A stretch of DNA of 43,453 nucleotides from Desulfotignum sp. (GCA_011390335.1 JAABSO010000036.1:1-43453); one strand, 5' to 3'. Counted from the first letter of the stretch, positions 33,942 through 42,655 are shown. Translations and numbers: made by a program. Notes: generated by a model not told the origin, from the sequence alone.

Positions 33942-34295
33942 ATGATCTCATCCATTCAAAACAATGCATCTGCGATGCAGGCATTTTCCAATCACATCCA
34001 GGCCAGCGCCAACAATGTTGCCAATGCGTTGTCCGATGAATTCAAATCCAGCACGGTGTATAATGTCGAGGCAAAACCCCGGGGTGTGACCACGGTCATT
34101 GCAAAAGATCCCACCCCCGGCCCCCTGGTGGAAGATCCTGTAAAAAATGACGGATCACTCAAGGAGTTGTCCAATACAGATATTGCCCGGGAGATGGTCC
34201 AGCAGATGACGGCTCAGCATGGATTTGATGCCAATGCCAAAACCATCCAGACCCAGGATGACACCATTGGCGCAATCATTGATCTGATAGGATAA
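33942..34295 (+). CDS. Minimal flagellar basal-body-rod-like protein
   Basis: A 117-residue protein with both ends typical of flagellar rod/hook proteins (FlgB/FlgC/FlgE type). The N-terminal part is ASAMQAFSNHIQASANNVANALSDEFK, similar to the rod heptad-repeat helix. The C-terminal part is TDIAREMVQQMTAQHGFDANAKTIQTQDDTIGAIIDLIG, similar to Flg_bbr_C. The middle domain of a true rod protein is missing (FlgC is about 135-150 residues), and no other flagellar gene is in the window. A GGGAGG and AGGAAAA region precedes the ATG. It is three bases before the NlpC/P60 gene and the two are probably one operon. Confidence 0.75.
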   Translation: MISSIQNNASAMQAFSNHIQASANNVANALSDEFKSSTVYNVEAKPRGVTTVIAKDPTPGPLVEDPVKNDGSLKELSNTDIAREMVQQMTAQHGFDANAKTIQTQDDTIGAIIDLIG

Positions 34296-34298
34296 ACC

Positions 34299-34826
34299 AT
34301 GCAGCCAAAGCGCCTGTACTGTATATTACTGGGCCTTGCGCTTACCTGTGCTGCATGTGCTGACCACAAATCAGTCCTATCGGAAAGATCTGTGCAGCCT
34401 CCCCCCCCAACCTGCACAGAGGTACCGGACGTTGATCTGTCTTTTCTGACGGACACCCGCAGAACCATTGTGGAAAAAGCCTTAGAAAGTATCGGCACAC
34501 CATATCACTGGGGCGGTACCACCCCGGACCAGGGGTTTGACTGCAGCGGCCTGGTTTATTATACCCACCAGACAGCAGGCATTCAGGTGCCCAGGACAGC
34601 CGGGGCCCTGTTTGCCCGGGGAAGAAAAATCCCCAGACACCAGCTGGTGCCGGGAGATCTTGTATTTTTTTCCTCTCCAAAGAAAAAGACATCCACCCAT
34701 GTGGGCATCTATACGGGCAACAAATGGTTTGTCCATGCCCCGGGCCGGGGCAGGCAGGTGATCTGCTCCCATCTGAACAATCCCTATTTTACCAAAAATT
34801 TCACCGGTGCCAGATCCTGGCATTAA
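34299..34826 (+). CDS. NlpC/P60 cysteine peptidase, probable lipoprotein
   Basis: A 175-residue cell-wall hydrolase of the NlpC/P60 family, which cleaves peptide bonds in peptidoglycan. The first 20 residues (MQPKRLYCILLGLALTCAAC) look like a lipoprotein signal with the lipid cysteine at about position 20, although the -3 residue is unusual. The catalytic triad is visible: Cys82 in GFDCSGLVYY, His134 in THVGIYTG and His146 in FVHAPG. Such lipoproteins sit in the outer membrane facing the periplasm. It begins three bases after the rod-like gene, which suggests a joint role at the wall. Confidence 0.9.
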   Translation: MQPKRLYCILLGLALTCAACADHKSVLSERSVQPPPPTCTEVPDVDLSFLTDTRRTIVEKALESIGTPYHWGGTTPDQGFDCSGLVYYTHQTAGIQVPRTAGALFARGRKIPRHQLVPGDLVFFSSPKKKTSTHVGIYTGNKWFVHAPGRGRQVICSHLNNPYFTKNFTGARSWH

Positions 34827-34899
34827 TGCCGGGAGACCCGGTTGACGTCCGGAAACCCGATTGGTGTCATGAAACCCGGCAGGGACAGATGCTTTTTTT

Positions 34900-37800
34900 C
34901 TACCAGGAAACCGGTACCCGGACCTGGTGACCGGCCTTGTTTGTGAACAACAAAAACCGGTTCTTTCTGCCGAAAAGATACAGATCTTTTGTCACCCGCA
35001 CATCCTGGGTGCAGTACTGAACAATCTTGTCCACCTCTCCCTGCTGCCACCATTGCAGGGCCATCAGGCCGTCTGCGCTTTTTTTTGTCCCCAGGGTGTT
35101 TTGGGCCAGATGGTCCAGAGACAGCCGGTACCCCAGAACCTCATGGATCTTCACCAGGATGTCCAGGGTGGGCAGGCCGTGAAAATCAAAATCACACAAC
35201 CCTGCCAGCACTTTGTAATCAAACCGGATCAGGTTGAACCCCACCACCAGGTCCAGCTGAGCCAGATGTCTGCACAATCTTTCCATCCGGTCCTGGGAAT
35301 AATCATGGAACTGCCCTGATTGTGAGTCATATAGTACAGCACAGCTGACCCCCATTTTTTCGGCCCGGTTCCATCCCCCCACTTCTGCGGCAGACCGCCG
35401 GGTTTCAATATCCAGCACCCCGTAACGTAAAGAAGCATTATCCCGGGGGCCGGCCAAAAACGGTTTTTGAACGTCTTTTACCTGAACGGAAAAATTGTTC
35501 CCGGTCTTTTCACTGCCCTGAGCGGAAAAAACTGTTTTTTGTTCCGGCGGGTCCGCACCATCATGATTCGAATCATGTATAACCGGTGCATGCACTGCCG
35601 GGGAGCCGGACTCCGGGGTGATGATCTGCTGTAAAATCTGCACAGAGGCCTGCTTGTCAATGGGCCGGTTCCCTGATCCGCATTTGGGGGAATGCACACA
35701 GGCCGGACACCCGGTATCGCAGGGGCAGTCTGCGATGGCCTCCAGGGTCTGCCTGATAAACAGATCCGCTTTTTCAAAGGCCTGCCTGCAAAGGTTCAGC
35801 CCCCCGGGTACGGCATCATACACAAACACGGCCGCGGTCTGCATCTGGTCGTAAAAGGGGATGGAGATCCCCCCCAGATCGTTTCTGTCGGTCATGACCA
35901 GCAGGGGCATGATGCCGATGGCGGCATGCTCCATGGCATGGATCCCGCCCATGAAATGCAGCTGGTCCGCTGTAATACTGTCTCTGACATGGTCCGGGAT
36001 CTGGATCCACAGCCCCTGGGTGTCAAAGGTCAGCGGCGGCAGGTCCAGGGGAACCATGCCGATGGAGCGGCCCGTGGCCACCAGTCTGCGGTCATACCCG
36101 GTGACCTGTTCTGTGATGCGCAGCCGGCCGTAGCCCACCCGGGTGCCCCGGACACGCCTGGTTTCCAGTATTTTTATGATCCGGGTGGATTTGGCGGATC
36201 TGGCCCGGGTATAATAGTTCACCTGTCTGGGAACGGCTTCCACACAGCCCTTGACATGATCGAACCGGGTCACCACATAAGATTTTCCCTGGTGAAGGTA
36301 CACTGCCCCGTCATGGGTTTCAAAATAGGCCCGGTGCAGATCGATCTCCCCCAGACTCTGGCGGGTGTTTTCCAGGAAAATGGGGATGGTGCGGCCTGTA
36401 CCCCTGAGGCTCACCTCCCGGTGGGGGGATTTTGCTGCCGCAAACCAGATCTGACTGTCAGCGCTTTTCAGCAGCCGGCCGGATTTTTCCAGGTCTTTTA
36501 CGGCGGTTTCAATGGAATTTTCAAAAGGGTCTGCTGTTTTTGTACCAGATATTTCCGGGCAGGTCTTATCCAGCTCATTTTCTGAAGACCGGGCAATGGT
36601 GTCACAGGTCTCTTTCAAAAAAGCTTCTCCCTGCCGCAGGGGGCTTTCCGCAGCAGCGCACGTCAGATGGGCCTGGCAGATCACGGGGTTGTCCGGGTTA
36701 ATGAGCGCTGTTTCCGGTGGCATCTCAAAAAACACATCCGGGTGGTTCATGAAATACTGGTCCAGGGCATCTTCATGGGCTATGAGCACCAGGGCCGACG
36801 GTTTGCCGTCCCGCCCCACCCGGCCGGCCCGCTGCCAGGTGGACATGATGGTGCCGGGATACCCCACCAGGATGCACAGATCCAGGTTTCCGATGTCAAT
36901 GCCCAGTTCCAGGGCGGATGTGGACACCACGCACAAAAGCCTGCCGGACGCCAGCTGCTTTTCAATGATGCGCCGCTCTTCGGGCAGAAACCCGGCCCGG
37001 TAGGCACATATTTTATCCCTGAATTTTTTTGCCCGCCCAGAGGCCCAGATGGCGATCAGTTCGGTTATCTTCCGGGACTGTGTATACACAATAACCCGCA
37101 GATTCCGGTGCACGGCAGCATGGATCAGGGCTGTGGCTGTCCGGGCCGCACCTTCCATTCCCCGCATGAGCAGCACATCCTTTTGTCCTGCCGGGGCCCC
37201 TGCTTTGTCCACCACTGCCACATCCAGGCCGGTGAGCCGGTGACACAGCTCTGCTGGGTTGGCAATGGTGGCGGAACAGAACACAAACACCGGGTTTGCG
37301 CCATAGAGCCTGCAGATGCGCAAGAGCCGCCGGAACACCCAGGCCATGTTGGAGCCCATCACCCCCCGGAAGGTGTGAACCTCGTCAATGACCACATGGG
37401 TGAGGTGCCGGAAATAATCCTCCCACAGATGGTGGTGGGCCAGCATGGCCAGGTGCAGCATTTCCGGGTTGGTGAGCAGAATATGGGGCGGGTCCCTGCG
37501 GATTTTTGCCTTGAAGTGGGCAGATACATCCCCGTCATACACGGCCGCCCGCAGTTCCGGCAATGCCTGATCCAGGGCGTTGGCACGCTGGAGCAGGTCC
37601 TGGACCGTATCCATCTGGTCCCGGGCCAGGGCTTTCAAGGGAAACAGGTATAAGGCTTTTGATGCAGGATCAGACAAAAGCTGGTCCACCACCGGCAGGT
37701 TATAGATCAGGCTTTTGCCAGAGGCCGTGGGGGTGGCGATCACGGTGTGGGTGCGGGCCAGAATTTTGTCCATGGCTGCTTTCTGGTGGACAAACAACCG

Positions 37801-37962
37801 CGTGATGCCCAGCTGCTTCATCAAAGGGGTCAGGTCATGGGTGAAATCCGGCCAGTGCTGTGCAAATCTGGCAGGAACCGTATCCAGGGTCCTGTGGCAG
37901 ACAATGTCCCCGGCAAACCCCTTATAGGCTTTTAACGAAGCAAGATACTCGGCAAGGCTCAC
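34900..37962 (-). CDS. DEAD/DEAH-box helicase with MrfA-like zinc domain fused to a C-terminal DEDD exonuclease domain
   Basis: A 1,020-residue protein. Residues about 50-230 hold the first helicase domain with ATPTASGKS (77-84), DEVH (193-196) and CSATIANP. Helicase domain 2 (TSALELGIDIGNLDLC, GYPGTIMSTWQRAGRVGRDG) follows. A four-cysteine cluster (CDTGCPACVHSPKCG, about 748-761) matches the MrfA/YprA family zinc domain. From about residue 847 an RNase H-like exonuclease begins: YGVLDIETR (Asp851, Glu853), GFNLIRFDY (Asp915), YCTQD (Tyr983, Asp987), the DEDDy pattern. In Bacillus the MrfA helicase and the MrfB exonuclease are separate proteins that repair mitomycin damage. The GTG start overlaps the arginase stop as GTGA. 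Confidence 0.88.
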   Translation of the reverse strand: MSLAEYLASLKAYKGFAGDIVCHRTLDTVPARFAQHWPDFTHDLTPLMKQLGITRLFVHQKAAMDKILARTHTVIATPTASGKSLIYNLPVVDQLLSDPASKALYLFPLKALARDQMDTVQDLLQRANALDQALPELRAAVYDGDVSAHFKAKIRRDPPHILLTNPEMLHLAMLAHHHLWEDYFRHLTHVVIDEVHTFRGVMGSNMAWVFRRLLRICRLYGANPVFVFCSATIANPAELCHRLTGLDVAVVDKAGAPAGQKDVLLMRGMEGAARTATALIHAAVHRNLRVIVYTQSRKITELIAIWASGRAKKFRDKICAYRAGFLPEERRIIEKQLASGRLLCVVSTSALELGIDIGNLDLCILVGYPGTIMSTWQRAGRVGRDGKPSALVLIAHEDALDQYFMNHPDVFFEMPPETALINPDNPVICQAHLTCAAAESPLRQGEAFLKETCDTIARSSENELDKTCPEISGTKTADPFENSIETAVKDLEKSGRLLKSADSQIWFAAAKSPHREVSLRGTGRTIPIFLENTRQSLGEIDLHRAYFETHDGAVYLHQGKSYVVTRFDHVKGCVEAVPRQVNYYTRARSAKSTRIIKILETRRVRGTRVGYGRLRITEQVTGYDRRLVATGRSIGMVPLDLPPLTFDTQGLWIQIPDHVRDSITADQLHFMGGIHAMEHAAIGIMPLLVMTDRNDLGGISIPFYDQMQTAAVFVYDAVPGGLNLCRQAFEKADLFIRQTLEAIADCPCDTGCPACVHSPKCGSGNRPIDKQASVQILQQIITPESGSPAVHAPVIHDSNHDGADPPEQKTVFSAQGSEKTGNNFSVQVKDVQKPFLAGPRDNASLRYGVLDIETRRSAAEVGGWNRAEKMGVSCAVLYDSQSGQFHDYSQDRMERLCRHLAQLDLVVGFNLIRFDYKVLAGLCDFDFHGLPTLDILVKIHEVLGYRLSLDHLAQNTLGTKKSADGLMALQWWQQGEVDKIVQYCTQDVRVTKDLYLFGRKNRFLLFTNKAGHQVRVPVSW

Positions 37963-38858
37963 AAAATACTTTTTCCCAGGGCGGACAGGGTCAGTTCTAC
38001 AGCCAGCCTGGCGGTTTTATTGGCCACATCCAGGATGGGGTTGATCTCCACCAGGTCCATGGATGTCACTTTTTTTGAATCTGCCAGGATTTCCATGAGC
38101 AGGTGGGCTTCCCTGTAGGTGATGCCGCCGGGCACCGGGGTTCCCACGCCCGGGGCTTCCACCGGATCCAGGGCATCCATGTCCACGGTGAGGTGGATAC
38201 GCTTGAGATGGGCAAATTTCATCACCGCTTTGTTGGCCACAGAGGAGATCCCCTGCTCATCGATATCCCGCATGGTGAAAACACTGATTCCCGAGTGTTT
38301 CAACCGCTTTTTTTCCACCGGGTCCAGGTCCCGCAGGCCGATCATGACCACGTTTTCCGGCTGGATTTTCGGGCCTGGCCGGCCCACGTCCACAAGCGCT
38401 TTGTGGCCGTCTCCCATGAGGATGGCCAGGGGCATGCCGTGGATATTGCCCGAAGGCGAGGTTTCCGGGGTGTTGATATCCCCGTGGGCATCGATCCAGA
38501 TCAGGCCCATGGGCTCATCTTCCTTTGTCACTGCCGCCACTGTTCCCACGGCAATGGAATGGTCACCCCCCACAAACAAAGGAAAATCCCCCTCTTTGAC
38601 CACCTGGTGTCCCAACGTGTATATGGATTCACAGATCCGGGTGATCTCTTCCAGGTATTTTTTCTCCTGCACCACCTCCTGCATGGCATCATCCCGGATG
38701 GGGATGCTGATATCCCCTCGGTCCCTGACAGTATGGCCCAGGTGCCGGAGCCGGGAAATCAGTCCGGTGTACCGGACAGCCGCCGGGCCCATATCCACCC
38801 CCCGCAGGTCCTGGCCGAAATCCATGGGCACCCCGATAAGACTGATCTGCTTAACCAT
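37959..38858 (-). CDS. rocF: Arginase
   Basis: A 299-residue manganese enzyme that splits arginine into ornithine and urea. The metal ligands are seen at His100 in VGGDHS, Asp123/His125/Asp127 in IDAHGDINT, and in VDMDALDP further on. SGNIHGMPLA is a typical arginase (rather than agmatinase) segment. Length matches the family. A GGGGG-rich ribosome site precedes the ATG. It is followed by the helicase gene with a four-base overlap, so both are probably translated together although their functions do not connect obviously. Confidence 0.93.
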   Translation of the reverse strand: MVKQISLIGVPMDFGQDLRGVDMGPAAVRYTGLISRLRHLGHTVRDRGDISIPIRDDAMQEVVQEKKYLEEITRICESIYTLGHQVVKEGDFPLFVGGDHSIAVGTVAAVTKEDEPMGLIWIDAHGDINTPETSPSGNIHGMPLAILMGDGHKALVDVGRPGPKIQPENVVMIGLRDLDPVEKKRLKHSGISVFTMRDIDEQGISSVANKAVMKFAHLKRIHLTVDMDALDPVEAPGVGTPVPGGITYREAHLLMEILADSKKVTSMDLVEINPILDVANKTARLAVELTLSALGKSIL

Positions 38859-39149
38859 TTATCCCCCTTATTTGCACATAACATAAACTTGCAGTTGACA
38901 ACTCCTATAACATGGCCCGTGAAATCAATTCAACTCAAATATATTCGCACAGGCAGCAGTCCGTGCAATTTATCCGCATCAACTGTCAGAAATTTTCCAT
39001 GGTATTTTCCTGCATGGATGTGATAGGGAAGCGTCCCTCTTTTTGGCTTGGAGTTGACTATTGCACCGTCAGGCGCTAAGTCATAAGTTGCCAAATAAAA
39101 ACCAACATAAAAAACACAATCCATTACCGCAAAACAACAGGGAGTCATA
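38859..39149. other. Intergenic region before the UbiX-like gene
   Basis: This 291-base stretch separates the arginase gene (minus) from the UbiX-like gene (plus). It contains copy A of a 65-base repeat at 38885-38949, and the GGGAG ribosome site of the UbiX-like gene. No RNA gene was recognised. Confidence 0.5.
38885..38949 (+). repeat. 65-base repeat, copy A (upstream of UbiX-like gene)
   Basis: Matches copy B at 39890-39954 at about 50 of 65 positions. The first 16 bases are identical (AAACTTGCAGTTGACA), and CATGGC and TGAAATCAAT are also identical. It lies about 200 bases before the UbiX-like start and contains TTGACA without a matching -10 box. Confidence 0.75.
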
Positions 39150-39743
39150 ATGACAAAACGTTTAATAGTGGGCATAACAGGCGCAAGTGGTGCAATTTAC
39201 GGCGTGAGAATGCTTGAAATATTGCAGCATACTGACATTGAAACCCATTTGATTATCTCAGACGCAGGAAAACGCAATATCAGAATCGAAACCAGTTATG
39301 ATGTGGATACTGTACTTTCCATGGCAGAGTTCGCCTATACCAATAAAGACATAGCTGCATCGGTTGCCAGTGGGTCATTTCAAACCATGGGTATGGTGGT
39401 TGCCCCGTGCACGGTCAAAACGCTTTCCGGGATTGCCAACTCCTACAATGAAAATCTATTGATCCGGGCTGCAGATGTTCAGCTCAAGGAAAAACGCAAA
39501 CTGGCCCTGATGTTCCGGGAAACCCCCTTGCATATAGGCCACCTGAGGCTGCTTACCCAGGCTGCCCAGATGGGTGCCCATATTGTACCGCCAGTGCCGG
39601 CTTTCTACCACCATCCCAAGACCATTGATGACATTATCAACCAGTCAGTGGGAAAAGTGATGGATTATATCGGCATTGCACATAACCTGTTTAAACGCTG
39701 GGACAACTCGGAACTGGAAAAGCTGAAATCCGAATTCAACTGA
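39150..39743 (+). CDS. ubiX: UbiX/Pad1-family flavin prenyltransferase
   Basis: A 197-residue flavoprotein of the UbiX family. It begins RLIVGITGASGAIYGVRMLEIL, the flavin-phosphate-binding loop. VVAPCTVKTLSGIANSYNENLLIRAADVQLKEKRKLALMFRETPLH carries the conserved C-terminal signature with Glu and Arg of the prenylation site. UbiX makes the prenylated FMN used by UbiD decarboxylases. No UbiD gene is adjacent, so its partner must be elsewhere. A GGGAG site precedes the ATG. It is the first of a run of plus-strand genes. Confidence 0.93.
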   Translation: MTKRLIVGITGASGAIYGVRMLEILQHTDIETHLIISDAGKRNIRIETSYDVDTVLSMAEFAYTNKDIAASVASGSFQTMGMVVAPCTVKTLSGIANSYNENLLIRAADVQLKEKRKLALMFRETPLHIGHLRLLTQAAQMGAHIVPPVPAFYHHPKTIDDIINQSVGKVMDYIGIAHNLFKRWDNSELEKLKSEFN

Positions 39744-39981
39744 AACAGGCACAGTATCCACATGTTTTCCAGATTACCTGTCTGTCTGATCTCATGAAAA
39801 TAATGTGAGCAATGGTCCGTAACAACTGACACACCCCGGATAATCAGTTCACCCCCTTATTTCACATCCCCTGTCACACCTGTTTTGAAAAACTTGCAGT
39901 TGACAGCGCCCATGGCATGGCGTATGAAATCAATAAAAATCATCTTTATCCGCATGATTTCAGGAGATCGCATACACTATC
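39744..39981. other. Intergenic region between UbiX-like and histidine phosphatase genes
   Basis: This 238-base stretch includes copy B of the 65-base repeat at 39890-39954. No terminator with a clear T-run was found after the UbiX-like gene. Confidence 0.4.
39890..39954 (+). repeat. 65-base repeat, copy B (upstream of histidine phosphatase gene)
   Basis: Second copy of the element at 38885-38949, in the same orientation and also before a plus-strand gene, ending 27 bases before its ATG. The AGGAGATCG of that gene's ribosome region lies just after it. Confidence 0.75.
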
Positions 39982-40677
39982 ATGAACCGAAAATACCCAG
40001 TCAGATCAGACCAGACCCTCGCCATCATACAACAGCTTCTGGGCCGGGGCATTACCAGAATTGCTGCTATTGTCCGCCATTCAGAACGCTTTTATTCAAC
40101 AAAACCGGGCAGTGAGCCTTTCATGGGCCTTACTCCTGCGGGCATGCAGTCGGCCATGGAAATGGGACAGAGCCTGCCGGCATCTCCCCTGCCCCGGCTG
40201 CATTCCTCCCTGTTCGGCCGGTGTATTGAAACCGCTTACCTCATTGACAAGGGATTTTCCCGCAAACACGGGGTGCATCTGGCGCACAATCAATCCCATG
40301 AGCTGCTGGCACCATTTTATATAAAAAATGTTGAAAAAGCCCTTGTTCTGTTGGAGAAGAATGGTGCGCAGGCCTATATCCGGAACTGGTTTGACAACCG
40401 GATTAATCGGGAAATAATGGAAAATCCCACCGCCACCGCTGCTGCGCTCACCACTTTCATGCTGGACCGGATCGCTGATCTCAAAGAAAATGAAATAGCC
40501 GTCTGCGTGTCCCATGACTGGAATATTTTTCCCTTAAAGGAATTTGTCCTGGGGCTGACCCATGAAGATGCCGGGGACGTGGGATACCTGGACGGGGTGG
40601 TGTTTTTTGAACAGAACGGCCAGGCCTTTGCCACCTCTTTTCAGACCGACCCGCAGCCGGTGGACGCGGCCGGATGA
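39982..40677 (+). CDS. Histidine phosphatase family protein (phosphoglycerate-mutase-like)
   Basis: A 231-residue protein of the histidine phosphatase superfamily. The usual RHG signature appears as RHSER (Arg32, His33), followed by the branch segment SSLFGRCIETAYLI and a second conserved histidine in VCVSHDWNI. This form (Ser in place of Gly after the histidine) is found in some family members. The substrate is unknown. An AGGAG lies about 15 bases before the ATG, further than usual. It precedes the MBL-fold gene by about 45 bases on the same strand. Confidence 0.82.
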   Translation: MNRKYPVRSDQTLAIIQQLLGRGITRIAAIVRHSERFYSTKPGSEPFMGLTPAGMQSAMEMGQSLPASPLPRLHSSLFGRCIETAYLIDKGFSRKHGVHLAHNQSHELLAPFYIKNVEKALVLLEKNGAQAYIRNWFDNRINREIMENPTATAAALTTFMLDRIADLKENEIAVCVSHDWNIFPLKEFVLGLTHEDAGDVGYLDGVVFFEQNGQAFATSFQTDPQPVDAAG

Positions 40678-40721
40678 ACGTGTACCCCCGCATCTGATAA
40701 AAAAACAAAGGAGCTGCCCCC

Positions 40722-41567
40722 ATGACCCATACCCGCATCACCATCATCTGTGAAAACCGGGCCCACGTGACCAGAAACATAATGGGCGAACACGGATTCG
40801 CCGCCCTGGTGAAAACCCCGACCACAAGCCTGCTCATGGACACGGGCCAGGGACTGGGCCTGGCCCACAATGCAAAGGCCCTGAAAATCGACCTGACCGC
40901 CCTGGACGGCGTGGTGATCAGCCACGGCCATTATGACCATACCGGGGGTCTTTTGCAGCTCCCGGCCCGGGAACAGCCCTTCCCCATCCATGCCCACCCG
41001 GACCTGTTTGCCGGTAAATACCTGCTGCCCAAAAACCAGGAGGACCCCGCTTACATCGGCATCCCCTTTTCTCAATCCGCCCTGGAAGAAACGCTCAACG
41101 CCCGGTTCGCGTTTCACAGCGGCTTCACTGAAATTGCCTCTGGGGTGTTTTTTTCCGGACAGGTGCCCCGAACCTGGTCCTTTGAACCGTCCGATGACCG
41201 CCTGGTGACCCAGACCCCGGACGGATTTGTTCCCGACCCGTTCAACGATGATGCCAGCCTTCTCATCGAAACCCCGTCCGGCCCGGTGATCCTCACCGGC
41301 TGCGCCCACTCCGGCATTGTCAACATCATGGAACATTTCGCAAAAGAATCCGGCCTTCAGGCATTTCATGCCGTCATAGGCGGCACCCACCTGGGATTTG
41401 CCAACGATCCGTCACAGCTGGACCAGGCCATGGATGCCTTTGACAAATTCCAGGTCAAAACCATTGCCGTGTCCCACTGCACCGGCAACGAAGCCGCAGC
41501 CAGGCTCTTTCACCGGTTCAAGGACCGGTTCGCTTTTGCCGGTGCCGGCTGGCATATGGCGTTCTAA
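40722..41567 (+). CDS. MBL-fold metallo-hydrolase (dihydropteroate-synthase-related/DHPTS-like family)
   Basis: A 281-residue metallo-beta-lactamase-fold protein. The metal motif is ISHGHYDHTGG (His68, His70, Asp72, His73). Further ligands are likely His in TGCAHSGIVN and His in VSHCTGNEA. The layout (TGQGLGL, GHYDHTGGL, CAHSGIVNI) is typical of the family that includes the archaeal 7,8-dihydropterin-6-methyl-4-(beta-D-ribofuranosyl)aminobenzene-5'-phosphate synthase-like proteins. Activity in bacteria is not established. An AAAGGAG site lies eight bases before the ATG. Its GC content looks higher than that of the following gene. Confidence 0.87.
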   Translation: MTHTRITIICENRAHVTRNIMGEHGFAALVKTPTTSLLMDTGQGLGLAHNAKALKIDLTALDGVVISHGHYDHTGGLLQLPAREQPFPIHAHPDLFAGKYLLPKNQEDPAYIGIPFSQSALEETLNARFAFHSGFTEIASGVFFSGQVPRTWSFEPSDDRLVTQTPDGFVPDPFNDDASLLIETPSGPVILTGCAHSGIVNIMEHFAKESGLQAFHAVIGGTHLGFANDPSQLDQAMDAFDKFQVKTIAVSHCTGNEAAARLFHRFKDRFAFAGAGWHMAF

Positions 41568-41620
41568 AAGCCCTTAATATGATATGATACCGGGATAACT
41601 TTCACAGTGAGGATCTCTTA

Positions 41621-42538
41621 ATGTCAGGTAAAGAATCAAACTTTAAAAATGCATGGATGCATTTAAAAAAACACGCAGAAAAATCCAATACATCAGCGCT
41701 TGAGACCCGTATTGAAATTGGAAGATATAATCGGTTGGGTGTTCAAACCAGATCGGATTTTGGCGTGTATTTAAGCTCTGGAGATGACCGGGTTCTGCTG
41801 CCCAATAAATATGTTCCGGAAAGACTGTCAATTGGCGATGTCCTTGATGTATTTGTGTACACTGATTCTGAAGATCGTCTGGTGGCAACCACTTTAAAAC
41901 CTGCAGGCGTGGTGGGTGATTTTGTTTTTTTAATCGCAAAAGATGTCGCCCCTTTTGGAACCTTTATGGATTGGGGGCTGGAAAAGGATTTGCTGGTACC
42001 CAGAAATGAGCAGCAGGACAGGATGGAACCCGGGAAAAAATATTTAGTCAAAATCTGCCGGGATAACAGAACACACAGGATTTATGGTACGACGCAAATT
42101 TCTGCCAATTGTGATAAAAACACCAGGGATCTGAAAGTCGGGCAGCAGGTTGACTTGATTGTTCACTCTATTACCACCATTGGGATAATGGCAGTTGTTG
42201 ATAATCGATACTATGGGATGATGTACTTAAATGAAACCTATCAAAAATTATTTATCGGGGATACGTGCAAAGGCTATATCATGCGGATCCGTGAGGATGG
42301 GAAAATTGATCTGAGCATGAAAAAACCCGGGTACTCATCGGTTCCCAAATCAGCGGAAGTCATTTTATACCGGTTAAATAAATCCGGGGGATTTATTCCC
42401 TGCCATGATAAAAGTTCTCCTGAAGAAATCCGCAAGAGGTTTTCCATGAGCAAGAAAGAATTCAAAAGGGCTGTGGGCAATCTGTATAAAAAAAGATTGA
42501 TAGAATTAAAAGACAATGGGATTGGTCTGATAAAATGA
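41621..42538 (+). CDS. CvfB-like S1-domain RNA-binding protein
   Basis: A 305-residue protein of the CvfB family, which has several S1-like domains and a C-terminal winged helix. IEIGRYNRLGVQTRSDFGVYLSSGDDRVLLPNKYVP is the first S1-like domain. VAPFGTFMDWGLEKDLLVPRNEQ is the second, and YKKRLIELKDNGIGLIK closes the winged helix that includes MSKKEFKRAVGNLYKKR. It is inferred to bind RNA in the cytoplasm. A GAGGAT site precedes the ATG. The gene is visibly more AT-rich than the upstream MBL gene. Confidence 0.87.
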   Translation: MSGKESNFKNAWMHLKKHAEKSNTSALETRIEIGRYNRLGVQTRSDFGVYLSSGDDRVLLPNKYVPERLSIGDVLDVFVYTDSEDRLVATTLKPAGVVGDFVFLIAKDVAPFGTFMDWGLEKDLLVPRNEQQDRMEPGKKYLVKICRDNRTHRIYGTTQISANCDKNTRDLKVGQQVDLIVHSITTIGIMAVVDNRYYGMMYLNETYQKLFIGDTCKGYIMRIREDGKIDLSMKKPGYSSVPKSAEVILYRLNKSGGFIPCHDKSSPEEIRKRFSMSKKEFKRAVGNLYKKRLIELKDNGIGLIK

Positions 42539-42626
42539 ATAGTGCTTAGGCGAGCAAAATCAGACCAGCCACCCAGCTTGAGCCCTCGGGGCCGCCTTTT
42601 GGAAGCAGTCTTCTTTGTAAAAAGCA

Positions 42627-42655
42627 TTATCAATTTAGAAAAACTTTGATAGATT
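42627..42655 (+). promoter_or_regulatory. Possible promoter with inverted repeat for the M23 peptidase gene
   Basis: TTATCA and TAGATT are 17 bases apart. TATCAA and TTGATA (42628-42633 and 42646-42651) form an inverted repeat across the spacer. The start of transcription would be near 42662, shortly before the ribosome site. The -35 box is weak, so this is tentative. Confidence 0.35.

Noticed and set aside
35692..37653. Long plus-strand frames opposite the helicase gene
   Set aside because: Shadow frames in GC-rich DNA opposite a gene with clear helicase and exonuclease motifs.
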